DNA from: Forficula auricularia
Lineage: Eukaryota; Arthropoda; Insecta; Dermaptera; Forficulidae
Length of the DNA: 64,000 nucleotides
Reading direction: 5' to 3'
Assembly: GCA_024734495.1 (NCBI GenBank)
Contig: JALMQS010000075.1
Span: 7,505,493-7,569,492, forward strand
A program made the translations under genes and the position numbers. The notes beneath the pieces were generated by a model that searched no databases, was not told the origin of the DNA, and saw only the letters and a program-made list of their open reading frames with translations. Numbering within the stretch: the first letter of the stretch is position 1; the number at the start of each line of letters is the position of its first letter. Positions 36,919-48,410 of the stretch are shown here, one piece after another.

Positions 36919-37119
36919 TTGATTTTCAGTGGCGAATACACGAAGGCGATGTCCAAGGATTGGCACACTGGCCACTTCTGTTGCTGGCAATGCGACGAGT
37001 CCCTGACTGGACAACGTTACGTGCTGCGAGATGACCACCCCTACTGCATCAAGTGCTACGAGAGCGTCTTCGCCAACACCTGCGAGGAATGCGCCCGCAC
37101 CATCGGCATTGACTCCAAG
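36919..37119 (+). CDS. Lmpt: Limpet, LIM exon with tandem splice acceptors
   Basis: The exon encodes GEYTKAMSKDWH, then HFCCWQC, then YCIKCYESVFANTCEEC and ends in GIDSK at donor GTCCAA (phase 0; a weak donor). The zinc ligands of one LIM domain are visible (H-x2-C, C-x2-C, C-x2-C), and CEEC opens the next LIM. Two acceptors lie 11 nt apart. ...ttttcag/TTGATTTTCAG starts the exon at 36919 in phase 0 and adds L-I-F-S. ...ttttcag/TGGC starts it at 36930 in phase 2. The latter matches the phase-2 donor at 26930 exactly. LIM proteins of this family bind partners at muscle sarcomeres and in the nucleus through paired zinc fingers. Confidence 0.92.
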
Positions 37120-37153
37120 GTCCAATATTCTCGCTAGATTTATTATATATAAT

Positions 37154-38346
37154 TAGTATTGGCCAACCTTTTATTTTAGGTAAAAGTGGTATTATGGGCT
37201 AGGGTTGAAATATGGGCCACCTTAATATCAGACAAATAAGTTTGCACATGTTTGCGGAAAACACGTTAACTAGTTTGTCTAAGAGTACCAAGGATGCGCT
37301 AGCGCAGTCCTTTATGGAGAACTTTAGTGATTAACCAATTTGTGTTTTTGACTGTTTTAAAAGTTTGGGAGCTTAGTATTTAAAGCTATATATGAATGAC
37401 TACTTATGCTTAATTAGTTGTTAATTTGATAACTACATATTGTATAAATATTGGGCATTTGATTCCTCCACAAATTAAATAATTATACGTAGTTTTTAAC
37501 GGATGGTGATTCTTCACTTTACAAGATGGCAAAGATGGCAATGTGGGGAATCGCTTTGGAGGTTATATGGGGTAACAACTGAACTAGCCCATAATACAAT
37601 CTCCACAAAACTTGTGTGGTTTTATATGCCTAGTAAAGTACTGAGTCCACGGAAGAAAAATAAAATCAGGCAATGTTGGAATCAGGATGACATGATATCT
37701 TCAATTAAAGCTGTTTCAGAAAAGAAAATGGAGTATTTAAAACCTTCTAAGCAATTTTCAATACCACGAACTACTTTGCTAAGACTAGTTCATCTTGGTA
37801 TACATCCTGAAGAAACGCTGTCTAGAAAGTTGGGCTGAAAACCAATTATATGTGATTTTTTTTGTTAGACATATTTTTACTGCTCTGTATTGTCTTTTAT
37901 TGGGTAGCCCATATTCCCACCGCAATTTTATTTTTTCAAAATATATAACTTTTTAAAAAAAATATTATTACTATAATGTGAAAATAATTTAAATTAAAAA
38001 TTGTATGTTTTATTTATTTAAAACATCATATAATTTATTTATTTAAGTTTTCAAGAAATTTCAATCATAATAAAGGTATTTATAGTGAAAAAATAAAGTG
38101 GTAGCCCATAATACCACCTTTGCCTCTATACATACCATGGGTCAATTTTTCCCCATACGAGTTCAGATGCGCCATACAACTCATAACCTTTTCTACCTTC
38201 TTATAGAAAGGTTGATGTTTGTAAACAGAGACAAGGGTAGATATTTTTTTACATAGAGAAGTAAAAAAAATAACTGATTAATGCGCCAACTGTAAACTTC
38301 TAAAGAACCACACTTGGCGCATGCGCCATAGGTTGACCACCCCCTG
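37154..38346. mobile_element. hAT-like element carrying a nested pogo-like element
   Basis: Its left end is TAGTATTGGCCAACCTTT and its right end GGTTGACCACCCCCTG, with tgcgccat-type blocks nearby; these are inverted, hAT-like termini. Most of the interior is the pogo-like insertion 37179-38124. Flanking sequence is TA-rich, so a target duplication cannot be defined cleanly. Confidence 0.55.
37179..38124 (+). mobile_element. Pogo-like DNA transposon, internally deleted
   Basis: Inverted ends GGTAAAAGTGGTATTATGGG and CCCATAATACCACCTTTGCC match at nearly every position, and TA precedes the left end. Inside, an ATG at about 37629 opens a frame of about 70 codons (to 37838). It has a pipsqueak-type helix-turn-helix signature (WNQDDMISSIKAV, then SKQFSIPRTTLLRLVHLGI), typical of the N-terminus of pogo/Tigger transposases. 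The catalytic DDE domain is missing. Confidence 0.75.
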
Positions 38347-38349
38347 ATA

Positions 38350-39950
38350 TATAGTTTTCTCTCGTTAGTAATTTAGTGTAAAAATTGTTCAATCAGTTGG
38401 TTTCCCGTTGCCTTAGTAGCGATTTTGTTATTGAACAATTTTTATTAAGTTAAGCAAGAATCGATCCTGATCATGTGATTGATACTTGATTAATGGACTG
38501 CTCTTCGAGAGTATTTACTATATCAGTTAGGAAAATTTTAATTTACTTTTACAATTTGTCTCAAGTACAAGAAATTCTAAAAATAGTAAAATTTTATTTT
38601 TTAATAATAATTATATCAAAATTCAGGACATGAGAGGATAATTTTTACTGAATCTGCCTTCGGATCCATCTCTGAACTTTTTCCTCACGCCAAGTAGAGA
38701 TTGATTTTGTAATTACTGTAGTACTCTATTTAAATGAAAATTTAAAGTCATATTGATGTTTTGAAAGATGTTTTTGGATGAGACGTAAAATCGTTTTTAA
38801 ACAAAAATTAATTAATATTTTCTACCATAATAAAATCCAAACGTTTTTACCAATATTTCTTTAGTCACTTAAAAAAGATTAATGATTTTATTTACAAGTT
38901 CTACGATTTGTAAACATTTTCTAAATAAAACCTCTTTTCCTTTGCCATCTTTTGAGTGCCTGGATCTTAGGCAACACATCCATCAGATCTGTACTGTTGG
39001 TGAAACCATTAGGAATTTAGTAGTATCTCTTAAAAATTCTAAAAAAATAAAACTAATTGAATAATCAAATTAGTACAATGTCCCAAATTAGCAAAAAATA
39101 ACTAGGCACACTAGACGACCGAAGCCCGCCGAGCGGCTGGGTATGGAATTCACTCAAAAAATTCCAATTTTCGTTTTTTCTTATTTGTGATTAGAAAAAA
39201 AGTTGAATCTCTTAAACATGAATTAAAATAATTTCCAAGCATGATTTTTTTCAAACTCTCTTATAATGGGTATTGAGATTGAGATAGACATACTTTTACA
39301 CCCACACCCAGGGAGAGAGAAAAAAATGGTTGAAAATTTTTCTCCGAGTTTCGAAACACGATTAAGCAAAATATAAAAAAAAATCTAGTGAATTCAATAC
39401 TGTAGCCCGCCAGTACTCGCTTATGGTAAAAGTGAATTTCGAGATAAGCTAACTTTGGTCCTATATTTTATAAATTAATAGACAGCTTATCCTTATAGTG
39501 GCAACGCTTTATACTCTTAAAGATTATAGCTGTTTTTAGCGAAGATAAAGTATTTTCTGTTTTTAGAATATTTTCTTTAGGCATTTTCCATTAATTTCAA
39601 TGGGTTACGAATGCATCCAATCTGACTGGGATTGAGAATGCTGTAAAAATGCCGACAACACATGATTACCGACATATGAACAAACCGCGACCCCTGTTTC
39701 TTAACTTGGCTAATCCTTTGGGAATCTGTGCTTAAACATATGCAATGACCTTTGACAACTCGCCTCCAACTCCCCTATATTTTGGAATATTATTCTTTTA
39801 TTTAAATGAATATTTTAATAAAAATCTAATTTCTTTAAAATATCTAGGAGAAAAAAATATTTTTGCACCATTCATCAAAAGAGAAAAATTCCCACAAATT
39901 TTCAATTTTGATTGGAAAATAAAATTTCATTTCCACAATAATTGTACTTT
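38350..39950 (+). other. Lmpt: Limpet intron, AT-rich
   Basis: No exon was recognised. A small GC-rich patch (gcccgccgagcggctgg) lies near 39125. Confidence 0.5.
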
Positions 39951-39952
39951 TA

Positions 39953-40494
39953 TTAAATAAAATAGAGTAAATTAATCATCAAATTATCATTTAGAAATAC
40001 TTAAATAGGGGCGTAAATATTGCACCCGCAGTCCATGAGTTGCGAGGGGAGCAATGAGCACAAGCTAAGAAATTTATAAGAAAATTTTATATAGTAATGA
40101 AAAAATATAAAGTTAAAATATCTTCAAAAAAACTTTCATTTACACTTTTTGCAGTGGTGTAACTAGGGTCATCTGCGGTCCCCTAAAACTTCTTGGGTGC
40201 GTCACCTCCCCCAACCCCTATAGAAATATTAAAATAAAGGGGTTTGGGGAGGTGGTGCACCCAAGAAGTTTTATGGGGCCGCAGATGACCTTAGTTACGC
40301 CACAGCAAAAAGTGCAAATGAAAGTTTTTTTGAAGATATTTTAACTTATATTTTTTCATTACTATATAAAATTCTCTTATAAATTTCTTAGCTTGTCCTC
40401 GCAACTCTCTATGGGCTGCGGGTGAAATATTTACGCCCCTATTTAAGTATTTCTAATTGATAATTTGATGATTAATTTACTCTATTTTATTTAT
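39953..40494. repeat. 540-bp near-perfect palindrome in the intron, next to a LIM exon
   Basis: Arms of about 260 bp (39953-40219 and 40238-40494) pair almost base for base around a loop of about 18 nt. The outer ends read aaataaaatagagtaaatta and its complement. Inner blocks include tcatctgcgg, acttcttgggtg and cacctcccccaacccct. No coding frame. It ends about 55 bp before the splice acceptor of the next exon. Confidence 0.9.
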
Positions 40495-40547
40495 GACTCA
40501 TTTTCTGAATGAACTTTGTTTTAATTGTTGCTTTGTGCCTTTTTCAG

Positions 40548-40722
40548 GATCTGTCGTACAAAGACAAGCATTGGCATGAGGCCTGTTTCCTCTGCACCAA
40601 ATGCCGTGTCTCTCTCGTAGACAAGCAATTCGGCTCGAAGGCTGACAAGATCTATTGTGGCAATTGCTATGATGCACAATTCGCTTCTCGTTGCGATGGA
40701 TGCGGCGAGATCTTCAGGGCAG
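40548..40722 (+). CDS. Lmpt: Limpet, second LIM exon
   Basis: Acceptor ...gcctttttcag/GATCTG in phase 0 follows the phase-0 donor at 37119, giving GIDSK-DLSYKDKHWHEACF. The exon has the zinc ligands of a LIM domain (H-x2-C at HEACF, C-x2-C in CTKC, C-x2-C in CGNC) and then CDGC, which opens the next LIM. It ends FRAG at the strong donor GTGAGT in phase 1. DLSYKDKHWHEACF is a hallmark of the FHL family. The following LIM exons are not in this window. Confidence 0.95.
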
Positions 40723-43700
40723 GTGAGTCACTTCCCCCTCTAAAGAACAAGCACAAGCCCAACCAAACCATTAGGCTCCTCGTAAATCTTCCCTCATGAT
40801 TTTACACATAAAAAAAGTAAAAAAATGAAGAAAGGATTGCAAAAATCCAAAGAGCTGGAGAATGATCTAATAGATTAGAATTACAAGGTGGATGTATGTC
40901 GGAGAATTCGAATCAACAACCTTGACTTTTTGCTTACTTGAGCCATGAATCAAGCATCAAGAGCTATAAAATAATAATAATAATGATATAGGTAGGCAAT
41001 TAAGAGATTGACACGATAACATTTACACAAATATTGTATATAATTGTAGACAATGATATACAAGAATTAAGTGAAGTCGTGTGAATTACGACCTGAAGGT
41101 AGGGGGGATTCCCCGCTCTAAAAACATTTTATATCTCTCTTCCAAGCGAAAACCTATTTCTGGGGATGAATGTTCAAAATGAGAAAAGTTCAATTTTGAC
41201 ACCCCCTCTCATCCCTTGTAAATCAAACTAAATTACTAATTGACATTTTGATTAAAGTAGAAGAATGAAAATTAAAATGCTGTAGCAGAGTTGTTTCATT
41301 TAAAAGGAATAAATTAAAGATTACATCTTCTTCTTAATATACATATTTTAATAAGAATAAATCAATCAGTAACTATGTCTCTTCTATTTGATATTCACAT
41401 ATATTTATCATTACCCACAAATTTTTCGGAGGGGGGGAACAATTAATTCTTAACATAATTTATTTTTATTTTTTTTTGAAAATAATGCAGAAATTTATAT
41501 TTACGTAAAACTTGTATTAAATAAAATTGTAGAAGATAATTTTTGGATTTAAATTTATATAAATAATGTAAGCTATGTGATTAGATTACTAGACTACTAG
41601 ATTCAACACTTTTATGTGTATGCATTTATTTATGTATTTATATATTATGTAGCAGAGGACACTGATTTATTCTTATGAATTCAACAACTCTGCTTCTCTC
41701 AGCAAAAATTTTAATATTCCTAGAAGCAGTTTGAATTTTTAATTAGGCACCATTTCGAAAAATTTACAAAAATCAATTGTTATGATTATCATCTAGACTC
41801 TAGACATCTAGACATATGAAAAATTTATTTTCTGGTGCTATAATACTGCCAAACTAGTCTGAATCTTACAATTTCATTATGAAAATACTTGTTATGCATT
41901 TGTAAGACTCCATTTATATTCTTAATGAAATTACACGGTATCTTTGAGTTCTACAATAGTGTATCGGTGGATTATCAATTCCTCATCACTTATTTACCTG
42001 TTATAGTTCTTACATATTAAAAATGGTGTTTCAATTTAAAATTTCAGTTATTGAATTATTTATATATGTATGTAGGAGAAATATACAGATTGGATGGATT
42101 CATTCCAAATCATTTGCATTCCAGGGACTAGAAAAGCTAGAAAAATGTTCTTCCCTATCATTGGTATATTTTATATTATTTAAATAAAGAACATAATTTA
42201 ATATGAATTAGCAAATAGCCCAAATAGGATTATTTCAACTATCAAATTTGATCTATTACCTTAAAAAAATAGAACAAACAATTTAATTTATATCAGAACA
42301 AAAAACAAAAACAAGAGACTAAAAATTAATCCTTTGATAAAGATCGTTATAATTTATTACTTTCGCTATCCAAAAAGAAAAAAAAATACTTGAATATAGA
42401 TAGTTGTCACAAGGTGGAATTTTATCATGTCAATTTTTTTGATTTATATACATATTTCATAACACATTTTACTAATTGATAGGTATACGTGGGCTGATCA
42501 ATTATTTTTTTATAAAATAATAATTATAACAATTTTCTTGTAAAGGAGACCGAAGCAAGCATGTTTTAACATGATTATCATTATTAAAATAGAGCAGTTA
42601 GGGAATATTGTGAAAATAACGGATAATCACTTTATTCACACCCAGTCCCGTAGTTTAATGAGACTTGCTGCTTTTTCACCCAGTTTTATACATATTAATC
42701 AAATTTTATAATAAATTTAAATTATAATTCACTTATTCCCTTCATCATTTAGTCCTTGAACAATTTAAAAGTATTTATCAAATAAGATAAGTTGTGTGAA
42801 TTTAAATTTAAATTCGAAAATTTGAATATTAATGGTTTTATTGAAAATGTTGAATTGCCTGCTTAAAAACATTTAAAAATGTACAGAAAACAAACAGGTT
42901 CAAATGAATAAAAAGGATTTCATATGATCTCTTGTTTTTCATTGTAGAAATAGATTTTTACAAACTAAAAAATAGTTAATTTTGAAATTTTATATTTTGT
43001 CACACCATTATTCCTGTCTAAGTTACCAAAGATTAATCGACTATACATACTTTTTATTTTATTTTTTTTAATAATACTGTGTCCTTTATGAAATTTTATA
43101 ATTTTCTCATTTATTTTTTTGTTCTCTTTTTTGGAGATTTTATAAATTTTCTAATTCAACACCAAATTGTTCTGAATACCTCAAACAGAAGAGAACAAAG
43201 AAATAAACAGAAAAAATAATTTAATTTTTAATTTTCAAAACAGAAAAATAAAGTTAACCCATCGATTAAATATTCAATTTAAATTTTTTAAGCACATATC
43301 TTACATTTTATTTTGTATATATATAGTTTGAGGCTACGTTTTAATATGATAGTTACTGTATTAGTATCTATTAGTGTGGGTAGTGTATAACTATGGGCGT
43401 ACATAAAGTTAACTATCTATAAGGCCCTAAGCTTAAGATGTCTTAAGAATTTACATATGTAAATACGCCAGGTAATGGTGTGTCGTGGGACAGATTTAAA
43501 TGAACCAATCAGGTTGAAATTGATCGGATTCTTCTCTCTGGCTACTCGAACTCAAGAACCAGCTTTCGAATAAAATTTAAATGATATTTTTTCGAGACTG
43601 GCAAAGTCGTTTAATTTATAAGAAATAAAATATAAATAATTTTATTTATTTTTGAGTGTAGTACCTCAGGCTTTTAAAAACTTCAGACTGATACAAATTG

Positions 43701-44337
43701 AAATTTAATTTAATTTTAACAACAAGTAAGTTTACTTTTTTTATTTTATGTTAAATATTCGAAATAGATTGAAAATAAAAACTTGAAAAAAATAGATATT
43801 TATATTAAGCAGAAGATACATTGAATTTATTCCTTATAAAATTATAAACCTTCAGTGATGTCTTGGGGTTTCTTTTTTATCTTATTCAAAAGACATCTTG
43901 TTTTGTTAAATTGCTCAATAGTTGATAAATAAGGGAATATTTTTTCGAGGACAAATTAACCCGTAAGGTTTACTAATTAATAACGTACAAAAATGCTTGA
44001 AGCATCGACTGTCTAAATTAAATTTAGGCTTTTTTAATTTATTGAAAGATTAAGCCTTTAAACAATTAACATATAAAATTACATAAACATTTTGCTACTT
44101 CAAAAAGAGAATCTTGTAGTTATATAAATAAATGAATAAACATTCGTATATACCTAATTAGTTATTAGATTATTGGGAAGATAATCCGAGTTTAATTTAA
44201 AGCTTATCGTTATGTTAAAGATTAATAATATCGTGATAACAGAAAATGGATGTGATTAAGTAGAATAAAAGAGAATTTTAATACTCCTAATAATATTTTT
44301 ATTATTTTATCTAAGCTACAAAAAGGTTCTATCAAAC
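40723..44337 (+). other. Start of a very long intron; repeat fragment at 41600-41710
   Basis: AT-rich with no recognised exon. At about 41610-41710 a fragment (gcagaggacactgatttatt, then ctctgcttctctcagcaaaa) belongs to the family of the element at 7122. The Limpet intron must continue past the end of the window unless a short exon was missed. Confidence 0.5.
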
Positions 44338-44425
44338 GGGTAGGCAAGACCATGGATTTGAACCTCCGATGGATGAACTTTTTATCAAAATAAGCTGAAA
44401 CCAGCTGGGTAAGGCCGGATCATGA
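44338..44425 (-). repeat. tRNA-like fragment
   Basis: On the minus strand there is a box-A-like TTACCCAGCTGG and a box B GGTTCAAATCC, spaced as in tRNA genes. Arms pair poorly. It is probably a tRNA-derived SINE head or pseudogene. Confidence 0.4.
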
Positions 44426-45039
44426 TTTTAAAGACCTGAGACTGGAATGAAATTGCAGGCCCTATAACAAAAACAAGTATATTTTCATTTTTTCAATAAC
44501 TATTTAACACAACTCCAATAAAATTTAAAGTATTAAAAGTACAAAAACCAAATGCAAATTATTTCATAAATGTTTTTGATTCTTCAAACATATTTTAGGA
44601 ATTCTTTAAAAAAGATTTCCGAAATTAATCATTTTCATTATTCAAGTTTTAAATCTAATTAGGCATACTATATTTTTCATTATAAATCGTTAATCAGGCT
44701 CTGGCATTATTTATCTGATTTTCTAAAGTTCTTTATTTTCGAATTTTCAAAATAATCGACTTAAGTAAACTCTATCAGAACTACCTGATATTTTGTTTCC
44801 ATTTTTAAAAATTTTTGAATTAAATAATAATCAATTTCATGGACAAGTTGATTTTAAAGAAAATGAAAAAATTTAAGAGCCCCGTTCTGAATAGAGTTGT
44901 TTAATGGCCCTTAATTGTCCCTCCCGCTGGTGGTCTGATCTTGTTTCACCAGAAAGACCAGATATTTAATTGGTAATTGTATACATTAAAAAGAGAAAGA
45001 ATTAATTCGCTACTATAATAAATGGTTCATTTTATTTGT

Positions 45040-45560
45040 GTTCGATAAAAAGACAAGTGAATTGCGCGCAGAAAACTTTGGGTGGGTTGGGCTGAGTGAA
45101 CTCTTTTCTTCCACGAACATACAAAATTACTTCGACCCCATTTCGATCTAATTTCGTTGAAAAGGGGGCGTCTCTCAGTCTGTCTGTCTGTCATTTGCTC
45201 ACCAGTCACCGCTAATTAAAAGCAGGACTAGTACTCTTGTTAAGAACGAAAGAAAGGGAAAAAAGGCCGAGCGGGTGGAGAAGACTGAATGAAGATTCAA
45301 AGAAATCTTCAACAGAAGATCCCCATGATGGCTGTCTGTCTGTCATCATCAGTGGGAGCGAACGATCGCTAACAAGAAGGTCGAGGACGGTGGGGATGAG
45401 GGGGCAAAATGTCTGTCGGAGAAGCCAACACGAATATCCCATCGAAATCAACAAGAAAATTGAATTAAGTCCAAATCAGTCTAATTACTCGGCATAATAG
45501 AGACTTCAATTGAAATCCCATCGCTGAGTCAATGTAGTTGTCTGTCCAAAGGCCACCTGA
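45040..45560. promoter_or_regulatory. GC-rich island inside the long intron
   Basis: A raised-GC segment contains two clusters of gtctgtctgtc (about 45178 and 45342). The frames, including an 86-codon one at 45237, have no family signature. It could be an enhancer, an untranslated exon or a promoter. Confidence 0.3.
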
Positions 45561-45815
45561 CCTGACAGGGACACTGGCTGAAAGACACGATTCAACTAAT
45601 GGATACGAAATTAACTTAGAACTTCTAAGTATTTATCGGCTATAAATGAGATTTTCAATAAATGTGAAATTGTTTATTTTTCTGCATTAATGCAAAACTT
45701 TTTAAATGGAAAATAATTAAATTGGATGAAAAAGTGAAACCATTTTTAAGATTCTGTATGTTTTCAGTAATTTCATGGATGGTCGTGAGATGAGTGAACT
45801 ATTACACCCAGCTAC

Positions 45816-45911
45816 CCTAGTAGCACAAAGTTTGAAACTATATAGTAACTATATAGTAGATCTCGAGAATCTATATAGACTCTATATAGCTTTGAACTTT
45901 GTGCTAATAGG
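45816..45911. mobile_element. Small MITE-like inverted repeat
   Basis: The 30-bp arms (cctagtagcacaaagtttga and the complement of ctttgaactttgtgctaata) surround a TA-rich centre with ctatatag repeats. The total is 96 bp and non-coding. Confidence 0.6.
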
Positions 45912-47420
45912 ATAGAGTTAGACCTCCCCCTGCCCTATTTATAAATTTAAATATAAAAAACTATTCAAAATGTATTTGTTGATATAATTAAATATCTAAT
46001 TATTTGGATTTTCTAATTTTAATAACATTAATAAGTATTTGGAATGATTTATTTGTGGATTAAAAAAACATATTTAAATAATATTGAAAAAATTATTATT
46101 TAATTGTTTATTCTGTTTATCATAACAATTCCTTAAAATCTCAATAATATCATTAAATACTCATAAATTATATTATTTGCGTTTTTGAGTTAAAATTTCT
46201 AAAGCTAAAGTTCCTAAAATCTAATCAGTTCTCCGCATTACAAATATAAACATTTTCGCACCAAAAAAATTAGCTTCATCTGTTTGAATAAATCTCAAAT
46301 TCAAACAAAATTAATTTAATTTCAACGTTTCTCTCTTTTTTTGACTTTTTCAAGATCTCTCAATTTAAGAGCTTGAAAAAATATAAAAAAAGACAAAACG
46401 TTAAATTAATTTTATTTGTATTTACCAGAATTTAAAATACCTAAGAATCCATTTTTTTGAATCAATATTTTTGGCTGGCTATTACCTTTAGATTTGCATG
46501 GGCTAATAGTATTATAATAGTAATATTTATTGTAGTTATAATTGAATTGAAATGACTTCGTATGGAAAAAGCTCTTCACTTCTGTCTTATTATTTTTTAT
46601 TTTTATTTTTTTATTAAAAAAATGTATAAATGAAAGATAAATATAATAAATCGAAATGAGCTTTGATTTATTACCACAATCTATCATATTTGTCGTTAAT
46701 GTTGTCAATTATTTAAATCGAATCAGTAATCATATAAATATTCCATAAAATGATAATGATTGTGATGTTGATGATGAATAACTAACTCCCTCCCGACTTG
46801 ACTATTGGAGGCCTTCACCCAATTATATAGAACAGACCTTCAGGGCTCAAACAAGTTACTCACTCACTCACACTACACGCTTCATTTGAATATTATAATT
46901 ATACCTACGCGTAATTTGCAATCAACGAATTAGAGACTGGTTCAGATATTTTAAGATGACAACCCAAAAGAAATTGGGGAAAATGTGAAAATCGTTTCAA
47001 GACTCGCTATATTTTACGCAAATTTTAGTGAATTGGCAATTGCTTGTTAGCGAAAAGTTTGACTTATGAAGTCGGAGTTTGGTAAAGAGGTGCAGTTTAT
47101 AAATACAACGTCAGGTGCTTAATTTCAGCTTGTTAGTTACAACAATAGTTCGTTATATAAAATTTCTGCATTCTTAAACCGAAAGTTCTAAAGCAGAAGA
47201 ATCCAAAATACTTATTCAATTAGAAAATAAGAACATTTTGGCAATAAGAGATTCTTTCTAAGTTTTTCCGTTCTTGAGTTATATTGTGTACCGGACAGAA
47301 CAGAAAATGATGGCTGAAAATGAATTTTCTTAACTGTAAATTTTTGCAGCATAATGTGTATTTCCAAACACTATAAACTGTTACTATAGGCTATGGTCTG
47401 TACTACAAACTTACTACCCT
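45912..47420. other. AT-rich non-coding stretch
   Basis: No gene was recognised. A GC-richer patch with actcactcactcacac lies near 46855-46880. Confidence 0.45.
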
Positions 47421-47422
47421 AA

Positions 47423-47603
47423 AGCGGTCAACAGACGATCAACTTGTTCGCCAACCTTGTCGTCAACATGCCATGTTGGCGAACAAGTTGATCGTCTATG
47501 GGAGGTTTGGTGGTTGATATTTCAAGTGAGGTAAGATCAAATCAGTTTGATATTGCATGTTGACGACAAGGCTGGCGACCAAATTGATCGTCTGTGGGCT
47601 GCT
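47423..47603. mobile_element. MITE with 49-bp terminal inverted repeats
   Basis: The left arm agcggtcaacagacgatcaa, then tcgtcaacatgc, and the complement of the right end match at about 43 of 49 positions. An extra inverted copy of gttggcgaacaagttgatcg lies next to the left arm, giving a three-part palindromic structure. No coding frame. The superfamily is not certain. Confidence 0.75.
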
Positions 47604-48274
47604 TAAAATGACAATGTAAATTATCGCATCATTCCCCCTTTCATCTTAGGATCTCACATCGTATCTTATAATAAAGTAGCAGCGCCACTCTTTCAATACT
47701 TCAAATAAGTGTAGGTACATTTAATTTTATTATATTTTCAAATTAAAAAGTATTCGTTCAACATTAATGAATTTATAGAAATATTTGAAAGAGATTTTTC
47801 AGCAGTGAGCCGAAATTCGATTACACATTGGATTCTACTTGTCTAGAGAAGTTCGCTTCTCCCCAACAACATGAATGTGAAAAACTAATCCACAAGGGTG
47901 TCAGATTTAATACAAATCCTAAAATCGAAAAATGAAATTAGTAACTTTTAAAATAAATTATAACATCTGAAATATTTTCAAACAAATACCATCTTTTCAG
48001 GTTAATACTTAGAAATCGTAGAAATTAAAACACACAAGCATATTCTTGAAAAGATAATTTTTATTTGAATATACTTCAGATCTTAAGTTATAAATCTCAT
48101 TTCCCTATTTTGGGATTGGAACATCATCGATTAGATTTCTACATTATGGCTGAAGGAAAAATGGAATATATATAGAACTTGCCTTATTTTTTCATATTTA
48201 TGTTTTCGATGGGATTCTATTTATTTTTCACAATGGGCTAAATGCTTTCTCCAAACCTGTCAATCATTTCGTAG

Positions 48275-48410
48275 GATGAGTTCGTTCTTCGAATCGATTT
48301 GCGCTTTTGAATGGAAATTATAATGGAAATTGAATATTGAAATACTTTGTTCAAATGGAAAGACGTTGGAGGGTGTTAATTGCCTCATTAAGGCTCCTTT
48401 AAGAGGAAGT
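48275..48410 (+). repeat. Direct repeat, copy 1 (partner at 53000)
   Basis: The block with ttcttcgaatcgatttgc, ggaaattgaatat, gggtgttaattgcctcatta and ctcctttaagagg recurs in the same order and orientation at 53000-53140. It has no terminal repeats and no coding frame. Confidence 0.55.

Noticed and set aside
45237..45497. An 86-codon frame in the 45 kb island
   Set aside because: Basic, low-complexity, no start context or splice signals that would make it a coding exon.
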